From NCBI GenBank assembly GCA_965198715.1, contig CBDAPV010000001.1:1-64000 (forward strand): DNA of 64,000 bases. Direction: 5' to 3'. Positions 1 to 8,531 of this stretch are shown one piece after another; the first letter of the stretch is position 1; every line of letters begins with the position of its first letter. The position numbers and the translations under genes were made by a program. This DNA is from RH-AL1 sp965198715. GTDB lineage: Bacteria > Pseudomonadota > Alphaproteobacteria > Rhizobiales > Beijerinckiaceae. A model generated the notes under the pieces. That model saw only the letters and a list, made by a program, of their open reading frames with translations, was not told the DNA's origin and did no database searches.

Positions 1-342
1 CGCCCGCGCTGCCTCGTGCCGCTGGCGCCGCTGCCGCGCCGGCTCGGTTGGTGCGACGAGCCCGGCGTCGCCCTCTACAACCGCCCCGCCCCCCTGCCGA
101 TGCGACCCGGCCACGAGACGATGTGGCGCGCCGACGGGCTCTACGACGTGGTCCTGGTGCTCGACTGGAACATCGCGCCGCGCCGCGCCGGCCGCGGCAG
201 CGCCATCTTCCTGCATTGCGCCAGAACGCCCGACGCAGGCCGCGGCCTTAAGCCGACACTCGGCTGCGTCGCGCTGCGCCCCGACGACATGCGGCGGCTG
301 CTGCCGCGGCTCGGCCGCGCCGTGCGCCTCGTCGTGCTCTGA
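1..342 (+). CDS. L,D-transpeptidase catalytic-domain protein (YkuD-like), 5' end cut by the window
   Basis: The reading frame is open from the first base, so this is the C-terminal part of a longer gene. It carries the end of a YkuD-type fold of the COG3786 class: the MWRADGLYDVVLVLDWN segment, then FLHCAR, then the nucleophile motif GCVAL. Proteins of this class are periplasmic cysteine transpeptidases that make 3-3 peptidoglycan cross-links or attach proteins to the wall. The cysteine of GCVAL is the expected nucleophile and the histidine of FLHCAR the expected base. The upstream part, including any signal peptide, lies outside the window. The family call is fairly firm; the substrate is inferred from the family. 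Confidence 0.8.
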   Translation, partial: RPRCLVPLAPLPRRLGWCDEPGVALYNRPAPLPMRPGHETMWRADGLYDVVLVLDWNIAPRRAGRGSAIFLHCARTPDAGRGLKPTLGCVALRPDDMRRLLPRLGRAVRLVVL

Positions 343-894
343 CCACCTTGATCGTTTCACCGAGATCATCTAGGTAATCTAACCGAAAACGTGCAGCGCG
401 TCCACTCAGAGATCGCCCTCGGCGCGCCCACCGCAACGCGCCGCGTCCCCTGACATTTGACCCTGCCAAAGTCAGGGTACCGCGACAAAGCAGCGGGCCG
501 GTGTCAGGGTACGGCGACAAAAAACCCTGCCATCGGCGCGTACGCCGACAACAGTGTTTTCTCGAAGATTCGCTGTGGCCGTTCGCCGACATCCGTGGCG
601 ACGACCGGCGCATGACGTTGCTGGTCGAGGCGTTTTCATCGCCGGTTATCGCTTTAGGGACCTGGCTGGGCAAGTCGCACCGCGAGACTGGCGCTCCTTC
701 GAACAAGGCTGATCCTTGGAGGGCCGGGACCGACCAGATCTTCGAGCCCCGTCACGACGCGCGGGATCACCAGCAGGCCCCTGCACAGACTGACGGAAGA
801 CGCGTTATTTCTTTTCACAGGTAACGACATGCGGCAGCGCGCCGAACACCAGTAGGCGGCCGCCGTGTCGGACGTCGTACTTCGGAGCAACACC
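343..894. other. 552-bp gap without a convincing gene
   Basis: Open frames here (for example plus strand 501-824 and minus strand 248-706) show no recognisable protein features and overlap one another. The only clear structure is a pair of 19-bp direct repeats at 471-489 and 503-521. The last 60 bases presumably hold the promoter of the small gene that starts at 895. Confidence 0.5.
471..521. repeat. 19-bp direct repeat pair, possible mobile-element relic
   Basis: GTCAGGGTACCGCGACAAA at 471-489 recurs as GTCAGGGTACGGCGACAAA at 503-521, with one mismatch and a 13-bp spacer. Each copy also has a CCCTG partner nearby (about 462 and 525), so each could form a short CAGGG/CCCTG stem. No transposase is adjacent. 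It could be the end of a lost insertion sequence or a small tandem duplication. Confidence 0.4.
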
Positions 895-1116
895 ATGATC
901 TCTAAAAACGCAATCGTCGCTTTATTCGCGGCCCTCACGCTGATCACAGCCGGCGCGGCTCGAGCTCAGGCAGACCACGAAATGGCGAAACACGACAGCC
1001 TGTCTGGTAAGGACGCCATGATGAAGAAGAGTGCGATGAAGAAGCATGACGGCATGGCCAAGAAGGACGCCATGATGAAGCATGACGCCATGAAGTCTGA
1101 CGCGACAAGCAAGTAA
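895..1116 (+). CDS. Secreted pentapeptide MXKDX repeat protein
   Basis: A 73-residue protein. Residues 1-25 form a signal peptide (hydrophobic core AIVALFAALTLITAGAARA, cleavage near ARA/QA). The mature part is made of lysine- and methionine-rich short repeats such as GKDAMMKKSAM, AKKDAMM and KHDAM, the pattern of the MXKDX repeat family of small periplasmic proteins with unknown function. The ATG at 895 is preferred over the in-frame start at 865 because it begins the signal peptide and has GGAG about 10 bases upstream. Composition suggests an unfolded, positively charged, possibly metal-interacting peptide; that is inference. Confidence 0.75.
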   Translation: MISKNAIVALFAALTLITAGAARAQADHEMAKHDSLSGKDAMMKKSAMKKHDGMAKKDAMMKHDAMKSDATSK

Positions 1117-1541
1117 GCTCGACGCTTGATTTAGGGCCACATAAGGACCGCTTCAGAGAGCAGCGTCCGAGCTGCTCTCGCTAGGTTTGGGACAAGACAT
1201 TCTCGAGAAGCCGCGTTTCGCTGCCCGCGACTGGCGGCCTCGTACGATGTCGCAAGGCGGCTAAACGACGAGGTCAAACGAGTGGCGTGTTGTGCAATGA
1301 AAGACCAAGCGTCGCCCGGCATACAATTCGACGTGACGACTAGGCTCTGAACCCAATCAGATAATTGCGTTCACGAGCTGGCGCGCCGAGGCCGTGTTCT
1401 GCCGCCTGAAGGATGTCCGCCGCGTCGCGACCCGTCATGACAAGCTCGCCTGAAACTATGCCTCGACTATCGCGCTCGCGGCCGTCGTCGCGTTCTGGTG
1501 CTAATCAAGGTCCGTCCGGTCGTGGGGTGCGGGGGCTCCCG
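1117..1541. other. 425-bp gap, nothing recognised
   Basis: No frame here has protein-like features. It separates the end of the MXKDX gene from the end of the leftward SDR gene, so it lies between two 3' ends and need not contain a promoter. No strong hairpin followed by a T-tract was seen. Confidence 0.4.
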
Positions 1542-2291
1542 TCATATCTGGGCCGAACCGCCATCGGCGAACAACTCGCTGCCGTTGACGAAGCTGCTCT
1601 CGTCCGAAGCAAGGAACAGTGCGGCGCTGGCGATCTCATCCGGGCTCCCCATGCGGCCGAGCGGTGCTGCCGCCTCCAGGGCAGCCACGAAGGCACGATT
1701 CTGCTCTTCCGTGTGAGTGAGCCCATGCAGGCCCGGAGTCGAGGTCGCCCCGGGAACGAGCACATTCACGCGGATGCGACGCGGGGCCAGATCCTGGATC
1801 CAGCTCCGGGCGAAGTTGCGGATTGCCGCCTTGCTGGCGCTGTACACGCTGAACGACGGCCCACCCGTGCTGCCGGTCGTCGACCCGGTCAGGATGACCG
1901 ACGCGTCGTCGCGCAGGAGCGGCAACGCTTTCTGCACCGTGAACAGCGTGCCCTTGACGTTGGTCGCGAAGGTGCGATCGTAATGTTCTTCGGTGACGTC
2001 GGCGAGCGGCATGAACTCGCCGACGCCGGCATTGGCGAGCAGCACGTCGATCCGTCCAGCCTCCTCGCGCACAACCCTGTACAGGCGGTCGAGGTCGGCC
2101 AGGTTCGCGACGTCGCCCTGAACCCCGCGCGCATTGTGGCCGACCTCCGCCACCGCCTTGTCGAGTTCGGCCTGTCGACGACCGGTCATGAACACGCGAG
2201 CGCCTTCGCTCGCAAACCGCTTGGCGCTCGCCAAGCCGATGCCGCTGTTGGCACCCGTGATGACCGCGACCTTGCCTGCGAGCTTGCCCAT
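1542..2291 (-). CDS. SDR-family NAD(P)-dependent oxidoreductase
   Basis: A 249-residue classical short-chain dehydrogenase. It has the Rossmann dinucleotide motif TGANSGIG near residue 13, the NAG motif (LLANAG), a catalytic serine in ILTGSTTG, and the YSASK catalytic Tyr-Lys motif; the C-terminus GSELFADGG is typical. The start at 2291 (MGKLAGK) is chosen over a further in-frame ATG 69 bases upstream because GGGAG precedes it at good spacing and it fits the family length. It is divergent from an HxlR regulator 89 bp away, a common pairing in which the regulator controls the reductase in response to electrophiles or quinones. The substrate cannot be told from sequence. Confidence 0.9.
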   Translation of the reverse strand: MGKLAGKVAVITGANSGIGLASAKRFASEGARVFMTGRRQAELDKAVAEVGHNARGVQGDVANLADLDRLYRVVREEAGRIDVLLANAGVGEFMPLADVTEEHYDRTFATNVKGTLFTVQKALPLLRDDASVILTGSTTGSTGGPSFSVYSASKAAIRNFARSWIQDLAPRRIRVNVLVPGATSTPGLHGLTHTEEQNRAFVAALEAAAPLGRMGSPDEIASAALFLASDESSFVNGSELFADGGSAQI

Positions 2292-2345
2292 GTTCGTCTC
2301 CCGTTTATCGACGGGAGAGACATGGACCGGAGCTGCCGTTGAGGG

Positions 2346-2368
2346 TAGTACTGACCTCAAGGTAACTA
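2346..2368. promoter_or_regulatory. Imperfect inverted repeat, candidate HxlR operator
   Basis: In the 89-bp divergent region between the SDR and HxlR genes, TAGTAC at 2346-2351 faces GTAACTA at 2362-2368, which reads TAGTTAC on the other strand. HxlR-type dimers (YodB, HypR) bind TACT/AGTA-type dyads, so this is a plausible operator for both genes. The arms differ by one inserted base. Confidence 0.4.
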
Positions 2369-2380
2369 TAGGACGTCCCC

Positions 2381-2734
2381 ATGAGCACCGAAGACCCTCC
2401 GTGCGGCCTCGATGCCGCGCTTGCCGTGATGGGCGGCAAGTGGAAGCCCTTGATCCTGTACCACCTCAAATCGGGTCCCAAACGGTTCGGCGACCTCAAG
2501 AGGTCTGTCGCAGGCGTCAGCGAGAAGGTGCTGATCCAGCAGTTGCGCGAGCTCGCCGCGGCGGGCGTGCTCACCCGACACGACTACCAGCGGGTCCCGC
2601 CGATGGTCGATTACACCATGACGGCCTTCGGCATGACGCTGGCGCGAGCGTTGATGCCGCTCTGCGATTGGGGGACGGAGCATCGAGAGAAGATTACCGA
2701 GATCATGCTCTCGCGCTCGCCCGAGCGGGTTTAG
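2381..2734 (+). CDS. HxlR-family winged-helix transcriptional regulator
   Basis: A 117-residue protein with the HxlR layout: a short N-terminal stretch containing a cysteine (DPPCGLDAALAVMGGKWKP), the winged helix (LKSGPKRFGDLKRSVAGVSEKVL, then the LRELAAAGVLTRHDYQ wing) and the C-terminal helix LMPLCDWGTEH. Cys near residue 8 matches the conserved sensing cysteine of YodB/HypR-type members, which respond to quinones, aldehydes or diamide. It is divergent from the SDR gene at 1542-2291 and is its likely repressor or activator. Family call firm; ligand inferred. Confidence 0.9.
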   Translation: MSTEDPPCGLDAALAVMGGKWKPLILYHLKSGPKRFGDLKRSVAGVSEKVLIQQLRELAAAGVLTRHDYQRVPPMVDYTMTAFGMTLARALMPLCDWGTEHREKITEIMLSRSPERV

Positions 2735-3191
2735 TTGTCTCCAAATTTATATATCGTGGGGCTGGCATAGGACCACTACATGTGGAATTCAGTTAAGTTG
2801 CGAAGACGGCGCTCTTACAAACGCTAGGTATATTCCGACCCTGCCGGCCCATTGTTGCCGGTCGATGGAGCCGAACGCAAATCGAGACGGTTCCGCTAAA
2901 CCAACGTCTCGATGCACACATGGCACACAGCCCATCAAGACTTAAGTTTATAGAAGGTTGCCCTATTTGACGATCGCCTGACGCGAAAGACTATTCGGCG
3001 GACGCTTCGCACGATCTACGAGCCCGTTATACAAACGCCGCCCGCCATGATGGATGCGCTGGAGTGCCTGAACGCGCTCCGCATCGCTCCGCGTCGTTCG
3101 TCGTTCGTATTACTCCTAACGGCTGAACCGGCGGTCTAGCGCATCGGCTTGTGAACCGCTCGCGCATCCTTATTCCGCCGTGCGGCGCGTC
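2735..3191. other. 457-bp gap with no recognised gene
   Basis: The stretch is less GC-rich at both ends (for example around 2750 and 2945) and carries no frame with protein-like features. Its right edge runs straight into the decayed Lrp/AsnC copy, so part of it may be degraded flanking DNA from the same duplication. Confidence 0.4.
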
Positions 3192-3343
3192 TCAAAACCG
3201 CATCATTGTCAGCAGAAGGCTCGATTCCGACGCATCACGCCGGCCATAGCGCGGATGGCGTCAAGGGTGGGGTGAAGACGGCCCCGTCCGGGTGTCGAGC
3301 TTCCGCGACGAGGTTCCGGCGGCCGTTGGTGCTGTGCACCGTC
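3192..3343 (-). pseudogene. Decayed 3' fragment of an Lrp/AsnC-family regulator gene
   Basis: This stretch aligns along its whole length with 3781-3933, the 3' half of the intact Lrp/AsnC gene, beginning at the same TCAAAACCGC stop-codon end and continuing past the shared GGCCGTTGGTGCTGTGCACC. Two single-base deletions relative to the intact gene (one near 3230-3240, one near 3270-3280) break the frame, and homology stops abruptly at about 3343. The N-terminal DNA-binding half is absent. It is a truncated, frameshifted paralogue, in the same orientation and 437 bp downstream of the intact gene's 3' end. Confidence 0.8.
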
Positions 3344-3360
3344 TTTGTAGGACACAAGAG

Positions 3361-3687
3361 TTACTTTTGCGGCAGCCCCAAAGACGAACGAAGCGCGGAC
3401 CACTTCATTTCAAAAAGGAGACTCCGCAGGCCGACGGAGCCCATCCTCCTGTTGCCGAGACGCTCGTTGAGGGCGGGCGCCTCGTCCAGCCTCTGCCGGA
3501 GGGATCGGCCATTCACGCTCTCCGATGACACCCGCGTCACGGCCGATGCCTGGTCGGCGGCGACCTGCTTGGCGGCTTCAAGGTTCTTGGGATCCCTGAG
3601 ATGCACGCCGAAGTGGAATACGCTCAGCCCGAGCACCCCACCGATTGTGAACAAAGCCAAGGCACCAATTATCCAGTCCGGACTCAT
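3361..3687 (-). CDS. Small single-pass membrane protein of unknown function
   Basis: A 108-residue protein with one N-terminal transmembrane segment (IIGALALFTIGGVLGLSVF, about residues 5-24) and a polar, basic cytoplasmic or periplasmic tail. The start at 3687 (MSPDWII) is chosen because GGAGGT lies four bases upstream, the best ribosome-binding site in this part of the window; two upstream in-frame ATGs lack one. No family recognised. It sits between the decayed and intact copies of the Lrp-type gene, all on the minus strand, so it may have been carried in or bracketed by that duplication. Confidence 0.6.
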   Translation of the reverse strand: MSPDWIIGALALFTIGGVLGLSVFHFGVHLRDPKNLEAAKQVAADQASAVTRVSSESVNGRSLRQRLDEAPALNERLGNRRMGSVGLRSLLFEMKWSALRSSLGLPQK

Positions 3688-3780
3688 GTCGACCTCCATA
3701 TGGGTTGCGGCAAAACGCTGCTGAGGCGTTTCCGGTTGCAGGCGCAGTCGCCCCCGTGGATCAATCCGCATCCTTCAGCG

Positions 3781-4203
3781 TCAAAACCGCGTCGTCGTCA
3801 GCAACAGGCTCGATTCCGTCGCCACCACGCCGGCCACGGCGCGGATGGCGTCGAGGGCGGCGCTGAAGGCGGCCAGGTCCGGGGCGTCGAGTTCGGCGAC
3901 AAGGTCCCAGCGGCCGTTGGTGCTGTGCACCGCCTTGAGCGCCGGGATGGCGCGCAACGCCGTCACGACACCTGCCATGCGGCCGCCCTCGATCTGGATC
4001 GTGCTGACCGCCCGCACGCGGCCGCCGTCGCCATCGTCGCCCAGCCGGATCGTGTAGCCAAGCAGCGTGCCGGCGGCTTGTAGCCTGTCGAGCCGATTCT
4101 GCACCGTGCCGCGCGACACCTTGAGCTGCTTGGCGAGCACCGCCGTCGGCGTGCGGGCGTTGTCGCGCAGCAGGGCAACAAGGCGGCGATCAAGATCATC
4201 CAT
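3781..4203 (-). CDS. Lrp/AsnC-family transcriptional regulator
   Basis: A 140-residue protein of normal family length. Residues 1-50 form the helix-turn-helix (LDRRLVALLRDNARTP, then LAKQLKVSRGTVQNRLDRL); the remainder is the RAM/AsnC ligand-binding domain (from about TIRLGDDG to the C-terminus). Lrp/AsnC proteins sense amino acids and control their catabolism. It is divergent from the hydrolase/rocD pair at 4323-6442, so arginine, ornithine or citrulline is a likely effector; that is inferred from context. A truncated paralogue lies at 3192-3343. Confidence 0.9.
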   Translation of the reverse strand: MDDLDRRLVALLRDNARTPTAVLAKQLKVSRGTVQNRLDRLQAAGTLLGYTIRLGDDGDGGRVRAVSTIQIEGGRMAGVVTALRAIPALKAVHSTNGRWDLVAELDAPDLAAFSAALDAIRAVAGVVATESSLLLTTTRF

Positions 4204-4226
4204 TGGCGAAACGTCAGCGCTTCATG

Positions 4227-4265
4227 GCGGATCGCCAGCCTTTAGCGCGTTTTCGCGCGATCCGC
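4227..4265. promoter_or_regulatory. Nested inverted repeat in the divergent promoter region
   Basis: Between the Lrp-type gene and the hydrolase gene, GCGGATCGC at 4227-4235 is perfectly complementary to GCGATCCGC at 4257-4265. Inside it, GCGCG at 4245-4249 faces CGCGC at 4254-4258 around TTTT. Lrp/AsnC dimers and octamers bind multiple phased dyads, so this is a candidate operator for both divergent genes. Confidence 0.4.
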
Positions 4266-4322
4266 TCGCTTTTCGTTAGCCACTGCGGCTGGCATCCTGT
4301 CCGCATGTTCTGAGGGGATACG

Positions 4323-5215
4323 ATGCACGCGCCCACTTTCCTAATGGTCGATCCGAGGCACTTCGAGGTTAGTTACGCGATCAATCCTTGGATGTCGCCG
4401 GCCGCCTGGCATGCCGACGGCGCTGCGCTGCGCGGTGCCTCCTGGATGGCCTCGGCCAAGCTCGCCTGCGCGTTGCGGCACGCCGGCGCGCGGGTCGAGA
4501 CGATGGAAGGCGCTCCCAATGCGCCCGACCTGGTGTTTCCGGCCAACGCCGCCGTGGTGCTCGACCGCCGCGCGATCCTGGCGCGCTTCCACCACGAGGA
4601 GCGGCAGGTCGAGGAGCCGCTGTTCCGCAGCGCGTTCGAGGCCCTGCGCGAGCGCGGCCTGCTCGACGAAGTCGCGACGCTGCCCGAGGGCTGCGTGCAC
4701 GAGGGCGCGGGCGACTTCATCTACGATGCCACGCGCGACCTGTTCTGGGCCGGCCACGGCCAGCGCTCCGACGCCGCCGGCACCGACGCCGTCGCCGCCT
4801 TCTTCGGCCGCGACACGGTGCGGCTCGAGCTCGCCACCCCGAAGTTCTACCATCTCGACACCTGCTTCTGCCCGCTGCCGGGCGGCGAGGTGCTGTATTA
4901 TCCCGCGGCCTTCACGCCGGAGTCGCTGCGCGAGATCGAGGCGCGGGTGGCGCCGGCGCAGCGCATCGTCGCCAGCGACGAGGACGCGGCGCGCTTCTGC
5001 GTCAACGCCGTCGCCTTCGGTCGCGAAGTGGTGATGGCGCGCACCGCCGACCGTCTGCGGGCGGTGCTGGAAGAGCGCGACTACTGCCTGCACGAGGTCG
5101 ACCTCGCGCCCTTCATCCTGTCCGGCGGCGGCGCCTATTGCATGACGCTGCGGCTCGATCGCGCCAGCGCCGGCGCGGCCGCCGAGACGAAGCCGGCGAT
5201 GGCGGAGGCGGCGGC

Positions 5216-5219
<4 letters not shown>
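4323..5219 (+). CDS. Arginine-deiminase/amidinotransferase-superfamily hydrolase
   Basis: A 298-residue protein of the guanidino-group-modifying superfamily (dimethylargininase, CtlX and arginine dihydrolase-like enzymes). Visible landmarks are the substrate loop PDLVFPANAAVV, the GAGDFIYD segment, the catalytic histidine region FYHLDTCFCPL, and the nucleophile cysteine in SGGGAYCMTLRL near the C-terminus. Such enzymes convert arginine, methylarginines or citrulline to citrulline or ornithine. It overlaps the rocD start by four bases (TTGA) and is divergent from an Lrp-type regulator, so its product is probably funnelled to ornithine. The exact reaction (arginine to citrulline, arginine to ornithine, or citrulline to ornithine) is not fixed by sequence alone. 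Confidence 0.8.
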
Positions 5220-6442
<1,223 letters not shown>

Positions 6443-6489
6443 AGCATCGGACGATGGTTCGGAGTCGCTTCGCGACACTTGTATGCCTG
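6443..6489. repeat. 47-bp dispersed intergenic repeat, copy 1
   Basis: It begins directly after the rocD stop codon. The reverse complement recurs at 39927-39973 with 41 of 47 positions identical by eye. The shared core GTCGCTTCGCGACACTTG contains a GTCGC/GCGAC hairpin around TTC. Both copies abut the 3' end of a gene. Confidence 0.75.
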
Positions 6490-6559
6490 CACTCGAAAGC
6501 GTTCTTTGATGGAGCAAGTCCGCAACAGCGGACGCTGCTCCACCTTAGAGAGGCGTAGC

Positions 6560-6820
6560 TCAGTTCTTGCTGCTGTTGCCACCCGAAGGGCCGCCCGAGA
6601 GATCGCCGCAACGACGCTGGCCGGTGCCGGTTGACACGCCACCGCAGCGACCGTTGGCGGCAATGCCGTCGCCGCCCGGCTGGTCGCGCGTGGGGATCTG
6701 ACCCTGGACGCGGGGCAGCTCGGTGCTGGGCGCCGTGCCCTGGGCATAAGCCACGCCGCCGACCGGCACGAAGCTCGCCGCGAGAAGGGCGAGTGACGAA
6801 ATGCGAATCATGTTGGACAT
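6560..6820 (-). CDS. Small secreted protein of unknown function
   Basis: An 86-residue protein with a signal peptide over residues 1-27 (MIRISSLALLAASFVPVGGVAYA, cleavage near AYA/QG). The mature part is glycine- and proline-rich with two cysteines (NGRCGGVSTGTGQRRCGDLSGG) that could form a disulfide. The start at 6820 has AAGGAGA upstream and gives a proper signal peptide. No family recognised. Confidence 0.6.
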   Translation of the reverse strand: MSNMIRISSLALLAASFVPVGGVAYAQGTAPSTELPRVQGQIPTRDQPGGDGIAANGRCGGVSTGTGQRRCGDLSGGPSGGNSSKN

Positions 6821-7052
6821 GAGGTAATTCTCCTTTTCGGACGCGCCAAGACTTGACGCGTCCTTCTGGTTCATCTCCGACGCGAAAGCATTACCGCTCC
6901 GCTTGGCACGCTTACGCTGACCGGCGTTCTTTGCGCGTAGGCGAGGCAGCCGTGCGTGATCATCACGTCCGCCGTCGACTGTTCTAAGCTGGGCACGACC
7001 GAAGCATCCTACAAATAAAAGGATCTTTAAGGTTGCCACCCGACCATAGAAG

Positions 7053-8531
7053 TCAGGGCGTCCGTTCAGCGACGCGAACCGGCGCGTCCCAGCCGCCGCC
7101 GAGCGCTACGAAAAGGTCGACGTTGGCGTTCTGACGGCGCGTCAGCAGCACGATCTCGGCGACCTGCTGCTGCAGCAGGGTGGTCTGTGCGGTGACGACG
7201 TCGAGGTAGGTGGTGGCTCCGTCGCGGTAGAGCGTCAGCGACAGGCCCAACACCTTCTGCTCGGCCGCGACCGCGTTGCGCAGCCGCTGCCCTTCCTGGC
7301 CAAGATAGCGGTTGGTGGCCAAAGCATCCTCGACCTCCTGCACCGCCTGCAGCACGTTGGCGCGGTAGAGCGCCACCGCCTGGTCGCGATGGGCCAGCGC
7401 CGCCGCCAGCGTCGCCGCGCGGCGACCGCCGTCGAGGATCGGGAAGGTCACGGACGGCCCGATCGTGAACAGCTCGTTCTTGAGGTCGAGGAGGTGCACG
7501 CCGCGATCCTGGGTGCCGCCGCTGAGATTGAGGAAGAAGCGCGGGTAGAAGTCGGCACGGGCCACACCGATCTGCTCGTTGGCCGAGGCCACCTGCCGCT
7601 CCGAGGCGGCGATATCCGGGCGTCGCTCCAGCAGCGACGAAGGGGCGGCGACGGGTCCGTGCGGGCTGGCGATGGTGACGATCGCGCGCGGGATCGAGAA
7701 GTCCGAGGCCGGCCGGCCGATGAGCGTCGCGATGGCGTGCTCCACCAAGGCGCGGCGGGCCAGCACGTCGTCGCTGAGCGCCTTGGCCGTTTCAAGCTGC
7801 GACTGCGCGCGGTCGACGTCCATCGGCGAGGCGATCTTGCCGGCGAGCCGGTTCTGGGTGAGCGTCAGCGCGTCCTGGTAGGCCTTGGCCGTGTCGGTCA
7901 GGAGCCTGAGCTGCTGGTCGTAGCCGCGAAGCGCGAGGTAGTTGCGGGCGAGCTGGGCGTGCAGGCTGAGGCGCACGCTCTCGAGCAGCGCCGCCTGAGC
8001 CTGCGTCTGCGCCGCCGTCGACTGGATCTGGTCGTGGACGCGGCCCCATAGGTCGACCTCGTAGCTCGACTGGATCGTCAGGCGATTATCGCCGTAGTGA
8101 CTCGGCTCGGTGCTGGGCAGGGAACGGTAGGTGCGGTGGTCAGACTGACGATTGGTGGTGAGCTGCGAATCCTGCTCCAGCGTCGGGAACAGACCGGCCT
8201 CAGCCTGCTGCACCTGGGTGCGCGCCTGCTGGTAATTGGCGAAGGCCGCGGCCAGCGTCTGGTTGGCGTCGTCGACCTGGGGCTCCAACGCGTCGAGCCT
8301 GCTGTCCTTGAAGGCGGTCCACCAGATGCCGCGCTGCAGGTGATCGCCCGGCTCGGCCTGCTGCCACTTGCCGAGATCGGAGCCACCTTCCTTAAAGTGA
8401 GCCGGCAGCGGCGCCGTCGGCACCTGGTAGCGAGGCGCCAAGTCACAGCCGCCGACGCACAGCGCCGCCGGCAGCGCCAGCAGCCGGATCTTGAGATACC
8501 GATTCAGGGCCCCCGCCCCCCAAGCGCTCAC
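7053..8531 (-). CDS. RND efflux outer-membrane lipoprotein (NodT/OprM family)
   Basis: A 492-residue outer-membrane factor. The N-terminus has a lipoprotein signal with lipobox VGGC (ALCVGGCDLAPRYQVP), followed by two repeated coiled-coil/barrel halves of the TolC fold; LLERRPDIAASERQVASAN and DVVTAQTTLLQQQ are family landmarks. It forms the trimeric exit duct of the tripartite pump whose other parts are encoded just upstream (adaptor 8528-9829, permease 9847-13029). The GTG start overlaps the adaptor stop as GTGA, so translation is coupled. Transported substrate unknown. Confidence 0.93.
   Translation of the reverse strand: MSAWGAGALNRYLKIRLLALPAALCVGGCDLAPRYQVPTAPLPAHFKEGGSDLGKWQQAEPGDHLQRGIWWTAFKDSRLDALEPQVDDANQTLAAAFANYQQARTQVQQAEAGLFPTLEQDSQLTTNRQSDHRTYRSLPSTEPSHYGDNRLTIQSSYEVDLWGRVHDQIQSTAAQTQAQAALLESVRLSLHAQLARNYLALRGYDQQLRLLTDTAKAYQDALTLTQNRLAGKIASPMDVDRAQSQLETAKALSDDVLARRALVEHAIATLIGRPASDFSIPRAIVTIASPHGPVAAPSSLLERRPDIAASERQVASANEQIGVARADFYPRFFLNLSGGTQDRGVHLLDLKNELFTIGPSVTFPILDGGRRAATLAAALAHRDQAVALYRANVLQAVQEVEDALATNRYLGQEGQRLRNAVAAEQKVLGLSLTLYRDGATTYLDVVTAQTTLLQQQVAEIVLLTRRQNANVDLFVALGGGWDAPVRVAERTP

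Noticed and set aside
501..824. A 107-codon rightward frame in the first intergenic gap
   Set aside because: No ribosome-binding site, no domain, and it begins inside the direct-repeat pair; codon use does not resemble neighbouring genes.
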